Source: Geopseudomonas sagittaria (lineage in GTDB: Bacteria; Pseudomonadota; Gammaproteobacteria; Pseudomonadales; Pseudomonadaceae). Taken from it: 64,000 bases of DNA. How positions within the stretch are numbered: the first letter of the stretch is position 1; each line of letters begins with the position of its first letter. Location of the stretch: contig NZ_FOXM01000004.1 in NCBI RefSeq assembly GCF_900115715.1, forward strand, positions 298,201 through 362,200. The letters run 5' to 3'. Positions 28,301-36,352 of the stretch are shown one piece after another. The translations under genes were made by a program, and so were the position numbers. The notes beneath the pieces are model-generated. The model had not been told where the DNA came from and did no database searches. It was given only the letters and a program-made list of their open reading frames with translations.

Positions 28301-28553
28301 CCAGGGCGCCGTGCAGCCCAAGGCGATGACCGTGGCGGTGATCGTCGCCGGCCTGCTGCCGATCTTCTGGGGCAGCGGCACCGGCAGCGAGATCATGAGC
28401 CGCATCGCCGCTCCCATGGTTGGCGGCATGCTCAGCGCGCCCTTGCTGTCCCTGTTCGTCATCCCGGCGGCCTATCGGCTGATGCGCCGCTCGCATCTCC
28501 TCACAGCATCGGCTGTGAAACCATCCAATTCCACAGGAGCAACCCAGTCATGA
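25389..28553 (+). CDS. cusA: Cu(I)/Ag(I) efflux RND permease CusA
   Basis: 1054 residues, full length. TM4 contains [17 protein letters not shown], the form seen in copper/silver CusA, and the N-terminal porter loop has [17 protein letters not shown] and [10 protein letters not shown], also CusA-like. Met residues in the periplasmic domain carry the metal. The start overlaps the cusB stop by 4 bases and the stop overlaps the cusF start. Acts in the inner membrane with CusB and CusC to eject Cu/Ag from periplasm to outside. Confidence 0.9.
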   Translation: MIAALIRWSVANRFLVLLATLFVTAWGVWSVRSIPLDALPDLSDVQVIVRTPYPGQAPQIVENQVTYPLTTTMLSVPGAKTVRGYSFFGDSYVYVLFEDGTDLYWARSRVLEYLSQVQSRLPAGARPALGPDASGVGWIYQYALVDRSGRHDLAQLRALQDWFLKFELKTVANVAEVATIGGMVRQYQVLLDPTRLASLGITQAEVIAAIGQANRETGGAVLEMAETEFMVRASGYLKTLDDFRAIPLRLSAGGVPVTLGDVASIQLGPEMRRGIGELDGEGETVGGVVILRSGKNARDTIAAVKAKLDELKGSLPAGVEIVTTYDRSKLIDRAVANLGHKLLEEFIVVALVCALFLWHLRSSLVAIISLPIGVLIAFIVMRHQGINANLMSLGGIAIAIGAMVDAAVVMIENAHKKVEAWHSAHPGETLAGERHWQVMTDAAAEVGPALFFCLLIITLSFIPVFTLEAQEGRLFGPLAFTKTYAMAAAAGLSVTLVPVLMGYWIRGRIPREEHNPLNRWLIRLYRPALDAVLRRPKVTLLAALLVFLSALWPISRLGGEFLPPMDEGDLLYMPSALPGLSAQKAAQLLQQTDRLIKTVPEVEHVFGKAGRAETATDPAPLEMFETTIQFKPREQWRPGMTPEKLVEELDRVVRIPGLTNIWIPPIRNRIDMLATGIKSPIGIKVAGTSLVDIDAATQAIERVAKSVPGVSSALAERLTGGRYVDVDIDRRAAARYGLNIADVQSIVASAIGGENVGETVEGLARFPINVRYPREWRDSLGALEQLPIYTPQGNQITLGTVARIAVSDGPPMLKSENARPSGWVYIDVRERDIAAVVGDLRRTVSEKVSLQPGMSISYSGQFEYLERANARLKLVVPATLAIIFVLLYLTFARVDEALLIMATLPFALTGGVWFLYLLDYDLSVATGVGFIALAGVAAEFGVIMLLYLKQAWAEREAAGERSEQALLAAIRQGAVQPKAMTVAVIVAGLLPIFWGSGTGSEIMSRIAAPMVGGMLSAPLLSLFVIPAAYRLMRRSHLLTASAVKPSNSTGATQS

Positions 28554-28909
28554 AACAAGTCCTCGTAACCATCCTGACCGCCACGCTCGTCCAGACCGCC
28601 ACAGCGGCTGACATGCACGACAAGCCCATGGACAGGATGCCAATGGAACAGCCCATGCAGGTGGAACAGCCGGACAGCGCGGCCCCGACCGCCAAGGCCA
28701 CCGGCACGATCAAGGGGATCGACGCTGCCAAAGGGACCATCACGCTTTCGCACGGCCCCGTTCCCAGCTTGAAATGGCCACCAATGACCATGGGCTTTAC
28801 CGCAACGCCCGAGCAGTTGAAGGGGCTGAAGGTCGGTGACGAAGTGAGCTTCGAATTCCTGAGCCAAGGCATGGCGGCCCGGATCATTTCCATTCAGAAA
28901 GCTGATTGA
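28550..28909 (+). CDS. cusF: CusF periplasmic Cu(I)/Ag(I) chaperone
   Basis: 119 residues from ATG at 28550 overlapping the cusA stop. Signal peptide ending TATA, Met-rich linker ([11 protein letters not shown]), then the small OB-fold with [10 protein letters not shown], giving the Trp and Met ligands of CusF. It delivers Cu(I) or Ag(I) to CusB/CusA. Last gene of the coupled cusCBAF set. Confidence 0.88.
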   Translation: MKQVLVTILTATLVQTATAADMHDKPMDRMPMEQPMQVEQPDSAAPTAKATGTIKGIDAAKGTITLSHGPVPSLKWPPMTMGFTATPEQLKGLKVGDEVSFEFLSQGMAARIISIQKAD

Positions 28910-29045
28910 GCCTATTCCCCTTGACTCACGATGGGGAAACCCAGCCAAGGGACGCTAAAGTTCTAGACGAAAGCCATGTTGTCAACGTAATCACTACGGC
29001 TCGTAGGTATGTTGGTTCAGCTCACCACCACAAAGGCAGCTCGAC

Positions 29046-29564
29046 ATGAAAAAAACCAAGCTGGCAGTACTCCTCGTAGCCGCATCACTGTCACCCGCAT
29101 GGGCGCTGGCGGCAGACCCAACCCCAGCCAAAAGTTCTACGCCCCAGGCGCAGCAGCAAGCTCCGAATATTGCTGAGTTCGACAAACAGATGGCTCAAGC
29201 GCAGGAAAACCTCCAGAAGATGCAGGCCCAGATGGAGAAAATCCGTCAGACCCAAGACCCGAAGGAACGGCAAAAACTCCTTCAGGAGCATTGGAATACG
29301 ATGCAAGGAAATATGGGAATGATGCACGGCATGGGCATGGGAATGTGGGGAGGCGGCATGATGGGCGGGCACATGATGGGTGGCGGCATGATGGGGGGCG
29401 GCCACATGATGGGCTGGCAGGACTACTCGAACTTGCCCCAGGAGCAGAAAGCACAGCGTCAGTACATGATGGACAGGTACATGGGGATGCAGCAGATGAT
29501 GATGGATCACATGATGTGGCACCAACACTACATGGGGATGCCCCCAGCTAAACCCGCTCCGTAA
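29046..29564 (+). CDS. Met/His-rich periplasmic copper-binding protein
   Basis: 172 residues. Signal peptide ending WALAA, then a charged coiled-coil stretch (FDKQMAQAQENLQKMQAQ) and a Met/Gly/His-rich tail with repeated GGGMMGGHMM blocks and QQMMMDHMMWHQHYMG. Met and His clusters fit Cu(I)/Cu(II) storage in the periplasm. It is 136 bp after cusF and may have its own promoter. Similar proteins are found near cop and cus loci; no exact family name is certain. Confidence 0.65.
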   Translation: MKKTKLAVLLVAASLSPAWALAADPTPAKSSTPQAQQQAPNIAEFDKQMAQAQENLQKMQAQMEKIRQTQDPKERQKLLQEHWNTMQGNMGMMHGMGMGMWGGGMMGGHMMGGGMMGGGHMMGWQDYSNLPQEQKAQRQYMMDRYMGMQQMMMDHMMWHQHYMGMPPAKPAP

Positions 29565-29617
29565 GCATGACTCTGGGTTCTGTCCGAAAAGTCAGCTGAA
29601 CGAAGGTCACGCAAGAC

Positions 29618-29775
29618 GAAAAGTGACGATGGCGCGGAGTGTACTGGCCCTAATGGGGCATTCCGAGCCACTTTTAAACGCGACCTCACCGAGCACAGGC
29701 ACTTTTAGTGCATAGCCCAAGGTTCCCTCCCATGGCCGGAAAGTGACGATAAAATCCGTTATCGTCACTTTCCGG
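29618..29775. repeat. Perfect 17-bp palindrome with an extra half-site
   Basis: CCGGAAAGTGACGATAA (29736-29752) is exactly inverted at 29759-29775 around a 6-base spacer. A third, partial copy (GAAAAGTGACGAT) lies at 29618-29630. The hairpin has no T-tract and no clear promoter, so a site-specific recombination or resolution site, or an operator, is more likely than a terminator. The rest of 29565-29883 shows no gene. Confidence 0.6.
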
Positions 29776-29883
29776 TCAGCGGCCGCTTCGCTACCCTGAG
29801 CGCCTGTGCCGTGGGACCTGTTGGCGTCGGCTCGCCGTCGCCTCCCCCCGCGGACGCCTGATCTAACTCACCCAGGAGCCCCC

Positions 29884-30132
29884 ATGGAAACCCGGCAGGT
29901 CGTGATCGAAGACTGGGAAGGCGATGGCGCTATTCGCATTCCCGATGAAGCCCTGCAGGAAATGGGGGTCGACGTCGGGGACTCGCTGTACCTGATCGAG
30001 GAGTACGTGGGCACGACACGCTGCCTTGTGCTCAGCAAAACCCCGCGCATTCCCGATCGCGTCGATGAGCTGGTTGACCACTGGGAATCCTTCGGAAAGG
30101 CGGCAGCCGATTCAGACGCCAAAGATGAATGA
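29884..30132 (+). CDS. AbrB/MazE-like small DNA-binding protein
   Basis: 82 residues from ATG at 29884, after AGGAG. The core GAIRIPDEALQEMGVDVGD followed by SLYLIEE is the swapped-hairpin pattern of AbrB/MazE antitoxins. The acidic tail would carry the toxin-binding part. The following gene, 79 bp downstream, is not a recognisable MazF or PIN toxin, so it could be an orphan or belong to an unusual pair. Confidence 0.6.
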   Translation: METRQVVIEDWEGDGAIRIPDEALQEMGVDVGDSLYLIEEYVGTTRCLVLSKTPRIPDRVDELVDHWESFGKAAADSDAKDE

Positions 30133-30211
30133 GCTGATTCCAACAACCGAGGAATCCTCGGTAGCGTGAGCTGAAGTCGAATGCGACCAGACAGGAAGAG
30201 CGGGGTTTCAA

Positions 30212-30634
30212 GTGACAGAGCTGATCACCAAGGCAGAGCTGACAGCCATCAAAGCCGATAGTTACTCGCGCGAAAAACTGCGCCGCCAAGCCCTTTGGGC
30301 GATGACCCATCTAGAGCGGCGGGCCCATGCGCTGGCTTGCCTCGATCTCATCGAACGACTGGACCATGTGGCGCCGATTGGCGAAGCGGCAACCTGGACG
30401 CTGGGGGATGTGGCTCGTCTCGTGCCGGTCTCCCGGCGTGACAATCCACCGCTCGAGGTTGTGCGACCGGCCGACATACCCGAGCCATGGCGCAGCCGTA
30501 TGGCTGCAGCGAGCATCGGCTCGACGATGTGCAGTGCTTTCCCAGGCTACTACGTCGATGATTGGCGGACGTTCCTGAGGCTCTGGCGACTCGAGCATGA
30601 GCAATTGCATGAATATCGTTTGGATCGGTCATGA
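30212..30634 (+). CDS. Hypothetical protein following AbrB-like gene
   Basis: 140 residues from GTG at 30212. Largely helical and charged, with no signal or TM segment. DVARLVPVSRRDNPPLEVV and PEPWRSRMAAASIGSTM are its most distinctive stretches. I do not recognise a family. Following an AbrB-like gene it might be a toxin or effector, but no catalytic motif supports this. Confidence 0.5.
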   Translation: MTELITKAELTAIKADSYSREKLRRQALWAMTHLERRAHALACLDLIERLDHVAPIGEAATWTLGDVARLVPVSRRDNPPLEVVRPADIPEPWRSRMAAASIGSTMCSAFPGYYVDDWRTFLRLWRLEHEQLHEYRLDRS

Positions 30635-30982
30635 CTGGAGGTCGACGGTGAGCTGGATACGCTGTCGGTCCGGCGGTGGGCGATCCGCTGAAGCGGGAGT
30701 ACTACTCACACAACAGCACGGCGATCTGGCTGACACAGACAGTACCCTGCAATAGGGACAATGCCAGTAAGGCATGGACCGGCAACGGCGTACTGTAGGC
30801 GCAGTGGTTCGATGGTTAAGCCGAGTACGCGGCGGTCCCGCTTCGGCGGCGCGATGGCGAGCGCGAAAGGATGCAGCTGTGTAGGTCCTGCTTCGGCTAT
30901 GCAATGGCCACGCTCAAGCACGAGCACTGGGTTAACCATATGTTCGACGACGATCCTGATTCAGGGCAGGAGGACTGATTTC
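30635..30982. other. No intact gene recognised
   Basis: Short frames only. The last 80 bases before the hicB remnant read ATLKHEHWVNHMFDDDPDSG and end QED-stop, which looks like the tail of a lost gene that I cannot name. Nothing else supported. Confidence 0.4.
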
Positions 30983-31168
30983 GTGAGCAATCTGCTGCAA
31001 CACCAGGGGTATTACGGCTCCATCGAAGCCAGCGCCGAGGACAACTGCCTGTTCGGCAAGCTGCTCTTCATTCGCGCACTGGTCAACTACGAAAGTGAGA
31101 CGATAGCCGAGGTGTAAGCCGCCTTCCGCGAGGCGGTGGACGACTACATGGTCACCTGCAAAGAGGGG
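30983..31168 (+). pseudogene. hicB: HicB-family antitoxin remnant with internal stop
   Basis: Starts GTG at 30983 after AGGAGG. It reads as a HicB N-terminus (LLQHQGYYGSIEASAEDNCL, then GKLLFIRALVNYE), hits TAA after AEV, and continues in the same frame with AAFREAVDDYMVTCKE. The single stop and the loss of the C-terminal HTH mark a dead gene. Upstream DNA has no clear HicA. Confidence 0.75.
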
Positions 31169-31388
31169 GAGATAGTGGTTGCCACCGATCGTATGGCGTC
31201 TCGATGCGTGCCACCACCGAATGCAGGGTCAAAAACGCTCCCCCTCGATTTCGTCTGAAAATGACCTGACGATCTATTGAAATAGGGCCTTCAACCTGCT
31301 CCCCGGAGTGACGCTGCCATCCGTTCCCGCTGCCGAGTACGCCGGGCAGTACAGTCCCAGCGCCGAACATCAATCTCGAGACAAGCTC

Positions 31389-32174
31389 ATGCTGAATGAA
31401 GTCATCTCTTTGGTTCTGCGCGCCGGAGTGCTCATCGCCGCCGAAGCTGCACGACCAGGTGGTCCTCGCGGGGCGGGAGACAAGGCGGATATCGACGTCG
31501 AGGTGGAGATCCTGCTGCGCGAGGGGCTGCTGCGACTGCAGCTGGGAGACTTCTGGGGAGAGGAAACGGGAAGCGCGCTGACTGGGGCGAGCCATTGCTG
31601 GGTGGTGGACCCGAACGATGGCACCACGGATTTCCTGGCGGGTAGGCCTGGCTCGGCCATTTCCGTTGGCCTACTGAAAGATGCCATACCGGTGCTGGGC
31701 GTCGTCTATGCGCCAGTTACCACGCGCGGGCCTGACTGCATTGCCTGGGAGCACAGCATGATTGGCCTGATGCGCAATGGCCGACACATTTGCCCCAACC
31801 TGGACGCCCGGCAGTTCGACGCTAACTCGGTGGTATTCGTCAGCACGGCCGCCGACCAGCAACCAGAGCTGAACACCGCGCTCTGTGCTCCGGCGCGCTT
31901 CAGCCCGATGCCCAGCATCGCCTACCGGCTCGCACGCGTGGCCGCCGGCGATGGCATCGCGGGGGTTTCGCTCTACCCTGTATCTCCGCACGACGTGGTC
32001 GCTGGCCATGCCCTCCTCAAGGCTGCTGGCGGCGACTTGCTTGACCAAGACGGCCATCCGATTCGTTACGACAACCTGAACAAACCACTGTGCCGCAGCT
32101 GTTTCGGTGGCAATCTGGCAGCCAGTCAACGCCTGGCTGCACGCCCTTGGCGGCAGCGGCTTTCGATCCCCTGA
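31389..32174 (+). CDS. Inositol monophosphatase family protein
   Basis: 261 residues from ATG at 31389. It holds the metal-binding motifs of the IMPase/CysQ fold: DKADIDVE (31-38), GEET (57-60), DPNDGTTDF (74-82) and PHDVVAGHALLKAAGG in the C-terminal half. It should hydrolyse a small sugar, inositol or nucleotide phosphate using Mg2+. A partial second copy lies at 55422-55530. Why it is on this island is unclear; similar genes sit among defence and nucleotide-signal genes, but nothing here proves that. Confidence 0.8.
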   Translation: MLNEVISLVLRAGVLIAAEAARPGGPRGAGDKADIDVEVEILLREGLLRLQLGDFWGEETGSALTGASHCWVVDPNDGTTDFLAGRPGSAISVGLLKDAIPVLGVVYAPVTTRGPDCIAWEHSMIGLMRNGRHICPNLDARQFDANSVVFVSTAADQQPELNTALCAPARFSPMPSIAYRLARVAAGDGIAGVSLYPVSPHDVVAGHALLKAAGGDLLDQDGHPIRYDNLNKPLCRSCFGGNLAASQRLAARPWRQRLSIP

Positions 32175-32385
32175 CGCCCTGAGCGCCCCGTGCTCCCCAC
32201 AATGGGAAAGCTGTCGTGCGTGTACTTCAGCCGGCATCCGCCCGAAGCGGAGGACGGCGAGGCCTCCAAGTTACCATCGCCAGCACCTGGGAAATTGAGC
32301 CGGCAATGACACCACATTGAGTTTGAGGGGCTGTAATCACTCAGTGGCACTTAACATCTCGGGACACAACCCGGATGAGGCAGGC

Positions 32386-32571
32386 ATGAAGCACAAGAAA
32401 GTCTCTGACAAGCACGCCATGATCGCGAAATTCACGGAAGAGGCCCTACGGTTGGGCTGCGGTGTTTCAGCCAACCAACGCCACGTCATAAAAGCAGCTC
32501 TTGCCCATGGCAAAACGATGGAGCCTGCAGGTCGCCTCGCGGGAGCCAACAGGGAGTGCAGCCATGCCTGA
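32386..32571 (+). CDS. Small basic hypothetical protein
   Basis: 61 residues from ATG at 32386 (MKHKKVSDKHAMIAKFTEEA). No family recognised. It overlaps the start of the next small antitoxin-like gene by 8 bases, so the two may be coupled. Confidence 0.35.
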   Translation: MKHKKVSDKHAMIAKFTEEALRLGCGVSANQRHVIKAALAHGKTMEPAGRLAGANRECSHA

Positions 32572-32734
32572 CCAGTTCAAGCAAAAAGCCGTCACCCTTA
32601 GCGCCGAGGCCTACCAGGCGCTCCTCGACGAGCTGGAGGATCTCCGTATCGAGCGTGTTGCGTGTGATCGTATAGCCACCGTCCACGCTTCCGAGCTGCT
32701 ATCCCTAGAGACCATGCGGGCCCGCTTTCGTTGA
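32564..32734 (+). CDS. Small antitoxin-like protein (Phd/RelB-like)
   Basis: 56 residues from ATG at 32564 with AGGGAG upstream. VTLSAEAYQALLDELEDLRI fits the start of prevent-host-death or RelB-type antitoxins, and the helical tail is short. No toxin gene follows, since the next reading frame is a broken higA. Weak call. Confidence 0.4.
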   Translation: MPDQFKQKAVTLSAEAYQALLDELEDLRIERVACDRIATVHASELLSLETMRARFR

Positions 32735-32836
32735 TGCTCTGGCGATCCAAGCTGGACCCCACTTTTGGTGAGCGGCCATACACGGACGCCATCGCCAATA
32801 TGGCCAGTACGACCAGATCGATGCTGAGACAGGGCA

Positions 32837-33022
32837 ATGAACATCAAGTCGATTCGTTCTGAGGAAGACCTAGCGGCAGCCCTTGCCCGTATGGAGCAGC
32901 TGTGGGGAGCCGAGATCGGTACACCCGAGGGCAATGAGCTGGATGCTCTGGCGTCGCTGATCGAGATGTACGAAGCCAAGCACTACCCGATGCCACCTGG
33001 CAGATCCCATCGAGATCATTAA
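32837..33022 (+). pseudogene. higA: Truncated HigA-type antitoxin
   Basis: It begins IKSIRSEEDLAAALARMEQ and continues LWGAEIGTPEGNELDALASL, then IEMYEAKHYP, the N-terminal domain of HigA antitoxins. After PMPPG the frame is shifted by one base relative to the expected PADPIE sequence and ends at once. The XRE-type HTH half is missing, and no HigB toxin precedes it. Confidence 0.75.
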
Positions 33023-33380
33023 CTAAATTCCGCATGGACCAACGGAAGGTGACTCAGCCAGGCAAGAAGTCATTCAGCGAGTCGAACAAGTGGCCAGCGG
33101 CCAAGGATGGACTCGTATCCCGGCGGCGGCAACGAGGTCACCACGTAGACCCGCCGCTCCTCCCCGGCGGCCACCAACAACCCCTCGATGGCCTGGCCCT
33201 CTTCCAGGTCGAACCAGTGCGAGACGCCGGCAGGGTCCTTCTCCATGAATTCTGGAGCCTTGCTAACTGTTAAATTTAGTTTGTCCTTTAAAAATCAATG
33301 ACTTACTGATTTTAACTTTTTCGCGTTTTTCGCCTTCGATGCGGCCATCGGTGATCTGGATCGCTAGCGTTCTGCTAGGC

Positions 33381-33473
33381 ATCAGGGGCCATTTGGCACA
33401 GCGCTCTCCACGGCGCATCCTTGACAGCCCTTGCACAGGGCCCCCATGGCCCCTCTACCCCCGGTACAGGACC
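33381..33473. repeat. Dispersed non-coding repeat, copy B
   Basis: Second copy of the segment at 4583-4668, same orientation, about 28.8 kb away. Shared blocks include TTTGGCACAG, CGCATCCTTGA and CATGGCCCCTCT. Copy B has a short insertion between the halves. Confidence 0.45.
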
Positions 33474-33524
33474 TTCCGAGTACAGTACGTCCAACACCAC
33501 TCGGATACTCAGCAAGAAGCCCTG

Positions 33525-33582
33525 GCGGGGGAAGCTCATCCTTTTGCCTGTAGCTCGTACCATGGCAGTAGGCTTCCCCCGC
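33525..33582. repeat. 11-bp perfect inverted repeat, possible hairpin or recombination site
   Basis: GCGGGGGAAGC (33525-33535) pairs with GCTTCCCCCGC (33572-33582) across 36 bases. It lies downstream of the metal repressor gene that reads leftward, so a structured 3' end is possible, but no T-tract follows. Confidence 0.35.
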
Positions 33583-33629
33583 TCTTGTACTATTTTCAGC
33601 TCGCTTGCCGAGACTCAGGATGACCCGGT

Positions 33630-33911
33630 CTACAAATACCGGGTGATCTGTTTGAACTCGTCCAGCGAAACATGTCCAACGTTCGCGATGCCATTCAAGG
33701 CGTGCTCCAGGCAGTGGTCGATGTGATCCTGGATCAGGGTGCGCTTGGCCTGGCACACGGCTTTTTCCACCGCATGCAGTTGCTGGGCGACATCCACGCA
33801 GGAGCGCCCTTCCTCGATCATGGCGATGACACTGCGCAGGTGGCCCTCGGCGCGCTTGAGCCGTTTGATGATGTCGCCGTGACTCTCATGGTGGTGATGA
33901 TCTTCATGCAT
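33630..33911 (-). CDS. RcnR/CsoR-family metal-sensing repressor
   Basis: 93 residues, all helical (DUF156). The N-terminal HEDHHHHESHGD, Cys in GRSCVDVAQQL and His residues in LIQDHIDHCLEHAL match the RcnR/DmeR group that senses Ni(II) or Co(II). It is divergent from the HupE operon across a palindrome with a central C/G tract, the expected operator. Metal binding should release the repressor and turn on the export genes. Confidence 0.85.
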   Translation of the reverse strand: MHEDHHHHESHGDIIKRLKRAEGHLRSVIAMIEEGRSCVDVAQQLHAVEKAVCQAKRTLIQDHIDHCLEHALNGIANVGHVSLDEFKQITRYL

Positions 33912-33944
33912 GACTTGAGCCCGCTGTCCGTATGATCTAGGCTT

Positions 33945-33970
33945 GCATCCTATCCCCTGGGGGAGGATGC
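33945..33970. promoter_or_regulatory. Palindromic operator with C/G tract for the RcnR/CsoR-type repressor
   Basis: GCATCCT (33945-33951) and AGGATGC (33964-33970) are inverted arms around ATCCCCTGGGGG, a run of C then G. RcnR, DmeR and CsoR operators share a G/C tract flanked by A/T-rich inverted arms. It lies 34 bp from the repressor start and 54 bp from the first gene of the rightward operon, well placed to control both. Confidence 0.65.
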
Positions 33971-34023
33971 TTCAAAGCCGCTTAATGGCCCGCATGCTAG
34001 CCCCCAGGCGTTCCGAGATTGAT

Positions 34024-34395
34024 ATGTTCAGCCAAACCCTCAAGATCAAGCTGGTGTTTGCGCTGCTCCTGGCCATGGTCGTGGCATGGGGCGGGCACGC
34101 GGCTGCCTGGCTGACCAACTCGTCTCATCCTGCGTTCGAGCCAACCGACCATCACCACCACCAGCATGAATACGCTGGCGATGAGCAAGTCGGTGCTTGC
34201 GTCCTGTGCCAGTTGCAGCATGAACACTCCCCGCTGAGTGCCGACCATCTGCACGAAACGCCATACCCTACCTCGCTGATCAAGGTGCACACATTGGCTG
34301 AGCGCAGCCAAACGCTGGTCGCACCTCGCCATTTCCTGCCCGCTAGCCCGGTCTTTCTGATCGAGCGCCCGCCCCGTCCGAGTTTCGTGCTCTGA
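34024..34395 (+). CDS. His-rich exported metal-binding protein, first gene of HupE operon
   Basis: 123 residues from ATG at 34024; an upstream frame from 33943 would run through the operator. An N-terminal signal or anchor (LKIKLVFALLLAMVVAWGG) is followed by TDHHHHQHEY, GACVLCQLQHEHSP and HLHETPYP. It resembles CzcI/DUF2946-type proteins that bind metal in the periplasm. Likely a Ni or Co buffer for HupE. Confidence 0.55.
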   Translation: MFSQTLKIKLVFALLLAMVVAWGGHAAAWLTNSSHPAFEPTDHHHHQHEYAGDEQVGACVLCQLQHEHSPLSADHLHETPYPTSLIKVHTLAERSQTLVAPRHFLPASPVFLIERPPRPSFVL

Positions 34396-34446
34396 CGTCG
34401 GTCGCCTCCACGGCGGCCCAAGACCACTGCAACTTAGGACTTATCC

Positions 34447-35181
34447 ATGCATTCGCAATCCCTGTGCGGGGTAGGTGCGCTTGTCGCGCGCCTGCGCCGT
34501 TCGTTACTGCTGCCGCTGCTCAGCGCCCTGCTGTTCATGGCCGCCCCCGAAGCCCTCGCCCATGGCGTGGCCGAAGGTGACAAGGGCTTCATCCAGGAAA
34601 GCTCGGGGGTGATGCTGCTGCCGTTCATCTACATGGGCGCCAAGCACATGATCACCGGCTACGATCACCTGCTGTTCTTGTTCGGGGTGATCTTCTTCCT
34701 CTACCGTCTCAAGGACGTCGGCCTGTACGTCACCCTGTTCGCGGTCGGCCACTCGGTCACCTTGCTGCTCGGCGTGCTGATGGAGATCAGCGTCAGCGCC
34801 TATGTGATCGACGCCATCATCGGCTTCTCGGTGGTGTACAAGGCGCTCGACAACCTGGGGGCCTTCCAGCGCTGGTTCGGCTACCAGCCGGATACGCGGA
34901 CGGCCACCCTGGTGTTCGGCCTGATCCACGGTTTCGGCCTGGCCACCAAGATCCTCGATTACCAGATCGCCGCTGACGGCCTGATCCCCAACCTGATCGC
35001 CTTCAACGTCGGCGTCGAGATCGGCCAGCTGCTGGCCCTGAGCGCCATCCTGATCGCCATGGGCTACTGGCGGCGCACCGCCGGCTTCTGGCGCCACGCC
35101 TACACCGCCAACGTCGCCATGATGAGCGCCGGTTTCCTGTTGATGGGTTACCAGCTCACCGGCCTGATCGTGTCCCAGTAA
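34447..35181 (+). CDS. hupE: HupE/UreJ-family Ni/Co transporter
   Basis: 244 residues. A signal peptide (LLPLLSALLFMAAPEALA) ends just before AHGVAEGD, so the free N-terminal amine and the following His could bind metal as in HupE. Further His/Asp residues lie in YDHLLFLFGV, FAVGHSVTLLLG and LIHGFGLATKIL. About six TM segments. HupE-type proteins move Ni(II) or Co(II), and the link to an RcnR-like repressor supports that. Uptake versus export cannot be judged. Confidence 0.8.
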   Translation: MHSQSLCGVGALVARLRRSLLLPLLSALLFMAAPEALAHGVAEGDKGFIQESSGVMLLPFIYMGAKHMITGYDHLLFLFGVIFFLYRLKDVGLYVTLFAVGHSVTLLLGVLMEISVSAYVIDAIIGFSVVYKALDNLGAFQRWFGYQPDTRTATLVFGLIHGFGLATKILDYQIAADGLIPNLIAFNVGVEIGQLLALSAILIAMGYWRRTAGFWRHAYTANVAMMSAGFLLMGYQLTGLIVSQ

Positions 35182-35193
35182 GGAATTTTCTTC

Positions 35194-35868
35194 ATGTTCA
35201 ATAATCAACGTCCTGATACCAACGACCTGCCCAGCACCGCCCAGCTGCTGCGCTCCACCGTCATCGCCCTGATCACCGCCGGCGTCCTGCTGGTCACCGT
35301 GGTCATGCCTTCGGAATACGCTCTCGACCCCACTGGCGTCGGTCGTGCCCTCGGCCTGACGCAAATGGGTGAGCTGAAGGCAACCCTGGCGCAGGAAGCG
35401 GCGGCGGCGGAGGCCGCACAACCGGTCGCGACCGCCCCGGCACAGACTCAGCCCCCGGTGCAGCCAGCCCCTCAACAGCCGGTCGTGGCGGTAGCCGTGG
35501 CAGAGCCAGTTGCACAGCCGGTTGCAGAAGCCAAACCAACGCTGAAATCCGACGAGCTGACGCTGACCCTGAAGCCGGGTGAGGCCAGCGAGGTCAAGCT
35601 GGAAATGCTCGACAAGGCAACGGTCAGCTATGAGTGGTCAACCAACGGCGTGCCGGTCAATCACGACACCCACGGCGAGCCCTACAACGGCCCCAACGGC
35701 TATTTCCACAGCTACAGCAAAGGCAAGCAGGTGAAAGGCGACAAGGGCGAGTTCAGCGCCATCTTTGACGGTACTCACGGCTGGTTCTGGCGCAACCGCA
35801 GCAATCAGGACGTGACCATCACCCTGAAGACCACCGGTGAATACCTGAGCTTCAAACGAATGATGTAA
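35194..35868 (+). CDS. Membrane-anchored periplasmic protein of HupE operon
   Basis: 224 residues. One N-terminal TM segment (VIALITAGVLLVTVVMPSEY), then a Pro/Ala/Val/Gln-rich stalk (85-125) and a C-terminal beta-sandwich with VNHDTHGEPYNGPNGYFHSY, which offers His/Asp ligands. Proteins labelled transmembrane anchor protein often follow HupE genes in metal loci. It may hold metal near the transporter. It starts 12 bp after hupE. Confidence 0.65.
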   Translation: MFNNQRPDTNDLPSTAQLLRSTVIALITAGVLLVTVVMPSEYALDPTGVGRALGLTQMGELKATLAQEAAAAEAAQPVATAPAQTQPPVQPAPQQPVVAVAVAEPVAQPVAEAKPTLKSDELTLTLKPGEASEVKLEMLDKATVSYEWSTNGVPVNHDTHGEPYNGPNGYFHSYSKGKQVKGDKGEFSAIFDGTHGWFWRNRSNQDVTITLKTTGEYLSFKRMM

Positions 35869-35947
35869 GAGCTCCGCCCCTCCCTCCACGCGGTGGGAGG
35901 GCATCTGCTTCACCCCCACCATGAATTCAATGATTGAGGACTACCCA

Positions 35948-36184
35948 ATGAAAACCACCACTACCCTGGGCCGCGCCCTGCTGATGACCTGCCTGCTGGG
36001 CCCTCTTTCGGCCTACGCGGCTGAAAGCGAACAAGCCATTGAAGGCAAAGCGTCCAACGTAGCCGTCGAAACCAAGGAAGCAACAGAGATCAAGGACGCC
36101 AAGGAAGTCCAATCGAGCAGCCAGAACCAAGGCAACGGCACCGACTACGGTCATGGCCACAGCCATGGTCATTCGCACGACTAA
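35948..36184 (+). CDS. Small secreted protein with His-rich tail
   Basis: 78 residues from ATG at 35948. Signal peptide (LLMTCLLGPLSAYA), a Glu/Lys/Ala-rich middle and a tail GHGHSHGHSHD. Typical of small periplasmic Ni/Co buffers. It continues the operon after the anchored protein. Confidence 0.6.
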   Translation: MKTTTTLGRALLMTCLLGPLSAYAAESEQAIEGKASNVAVETKEATEIKDAKEVQSSSQNQGNGTDYGHGHSHGHSHD

Positions 36185-36352
36185 CTGAAAACCACCGGAT
36201 AGCGGACAACGAGATACCTGAAAGTGCCAAGGGTCTCTGGTCAGCTATCCGGCGACGGCCAGCTCGCAAGGGCTGGCCCGTCCGAAGGAGAGCGGGAAAA
36301 CTCCAGCGCAATCGCGCTACCGCCATTGAGGCCTGACCCCTGGGGGGCATCC

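Larger units (their letters stand above)
33023..33629. other. Non-coding / decayed stretch with a repeat and a hairpin
   Basis: No intact gene. On the minus strand, 33100-33247 reads PAGVSHWFDLEEGQAIEGLL, then VAAGEERRVYVVTSLPPPG, probably a piece of a lost gene. Copy B of the dispersed repeat (33381-33473) and a long 11-bp inverted repeat follow. Confidence 0.45.

Noticed and set aside
26763..28496. 577-codon minus-strand frame
   Set aside because: Antisense shadow of cusA with no ribosome site and biased composition.
28910..29045. Copper-regulator operator before the Met-rich gene
   Set aside because: Some partial dyads (GGGGAAACCC region) are present, but no -35/-10 spacing or known Cop/Cue box could be shown.
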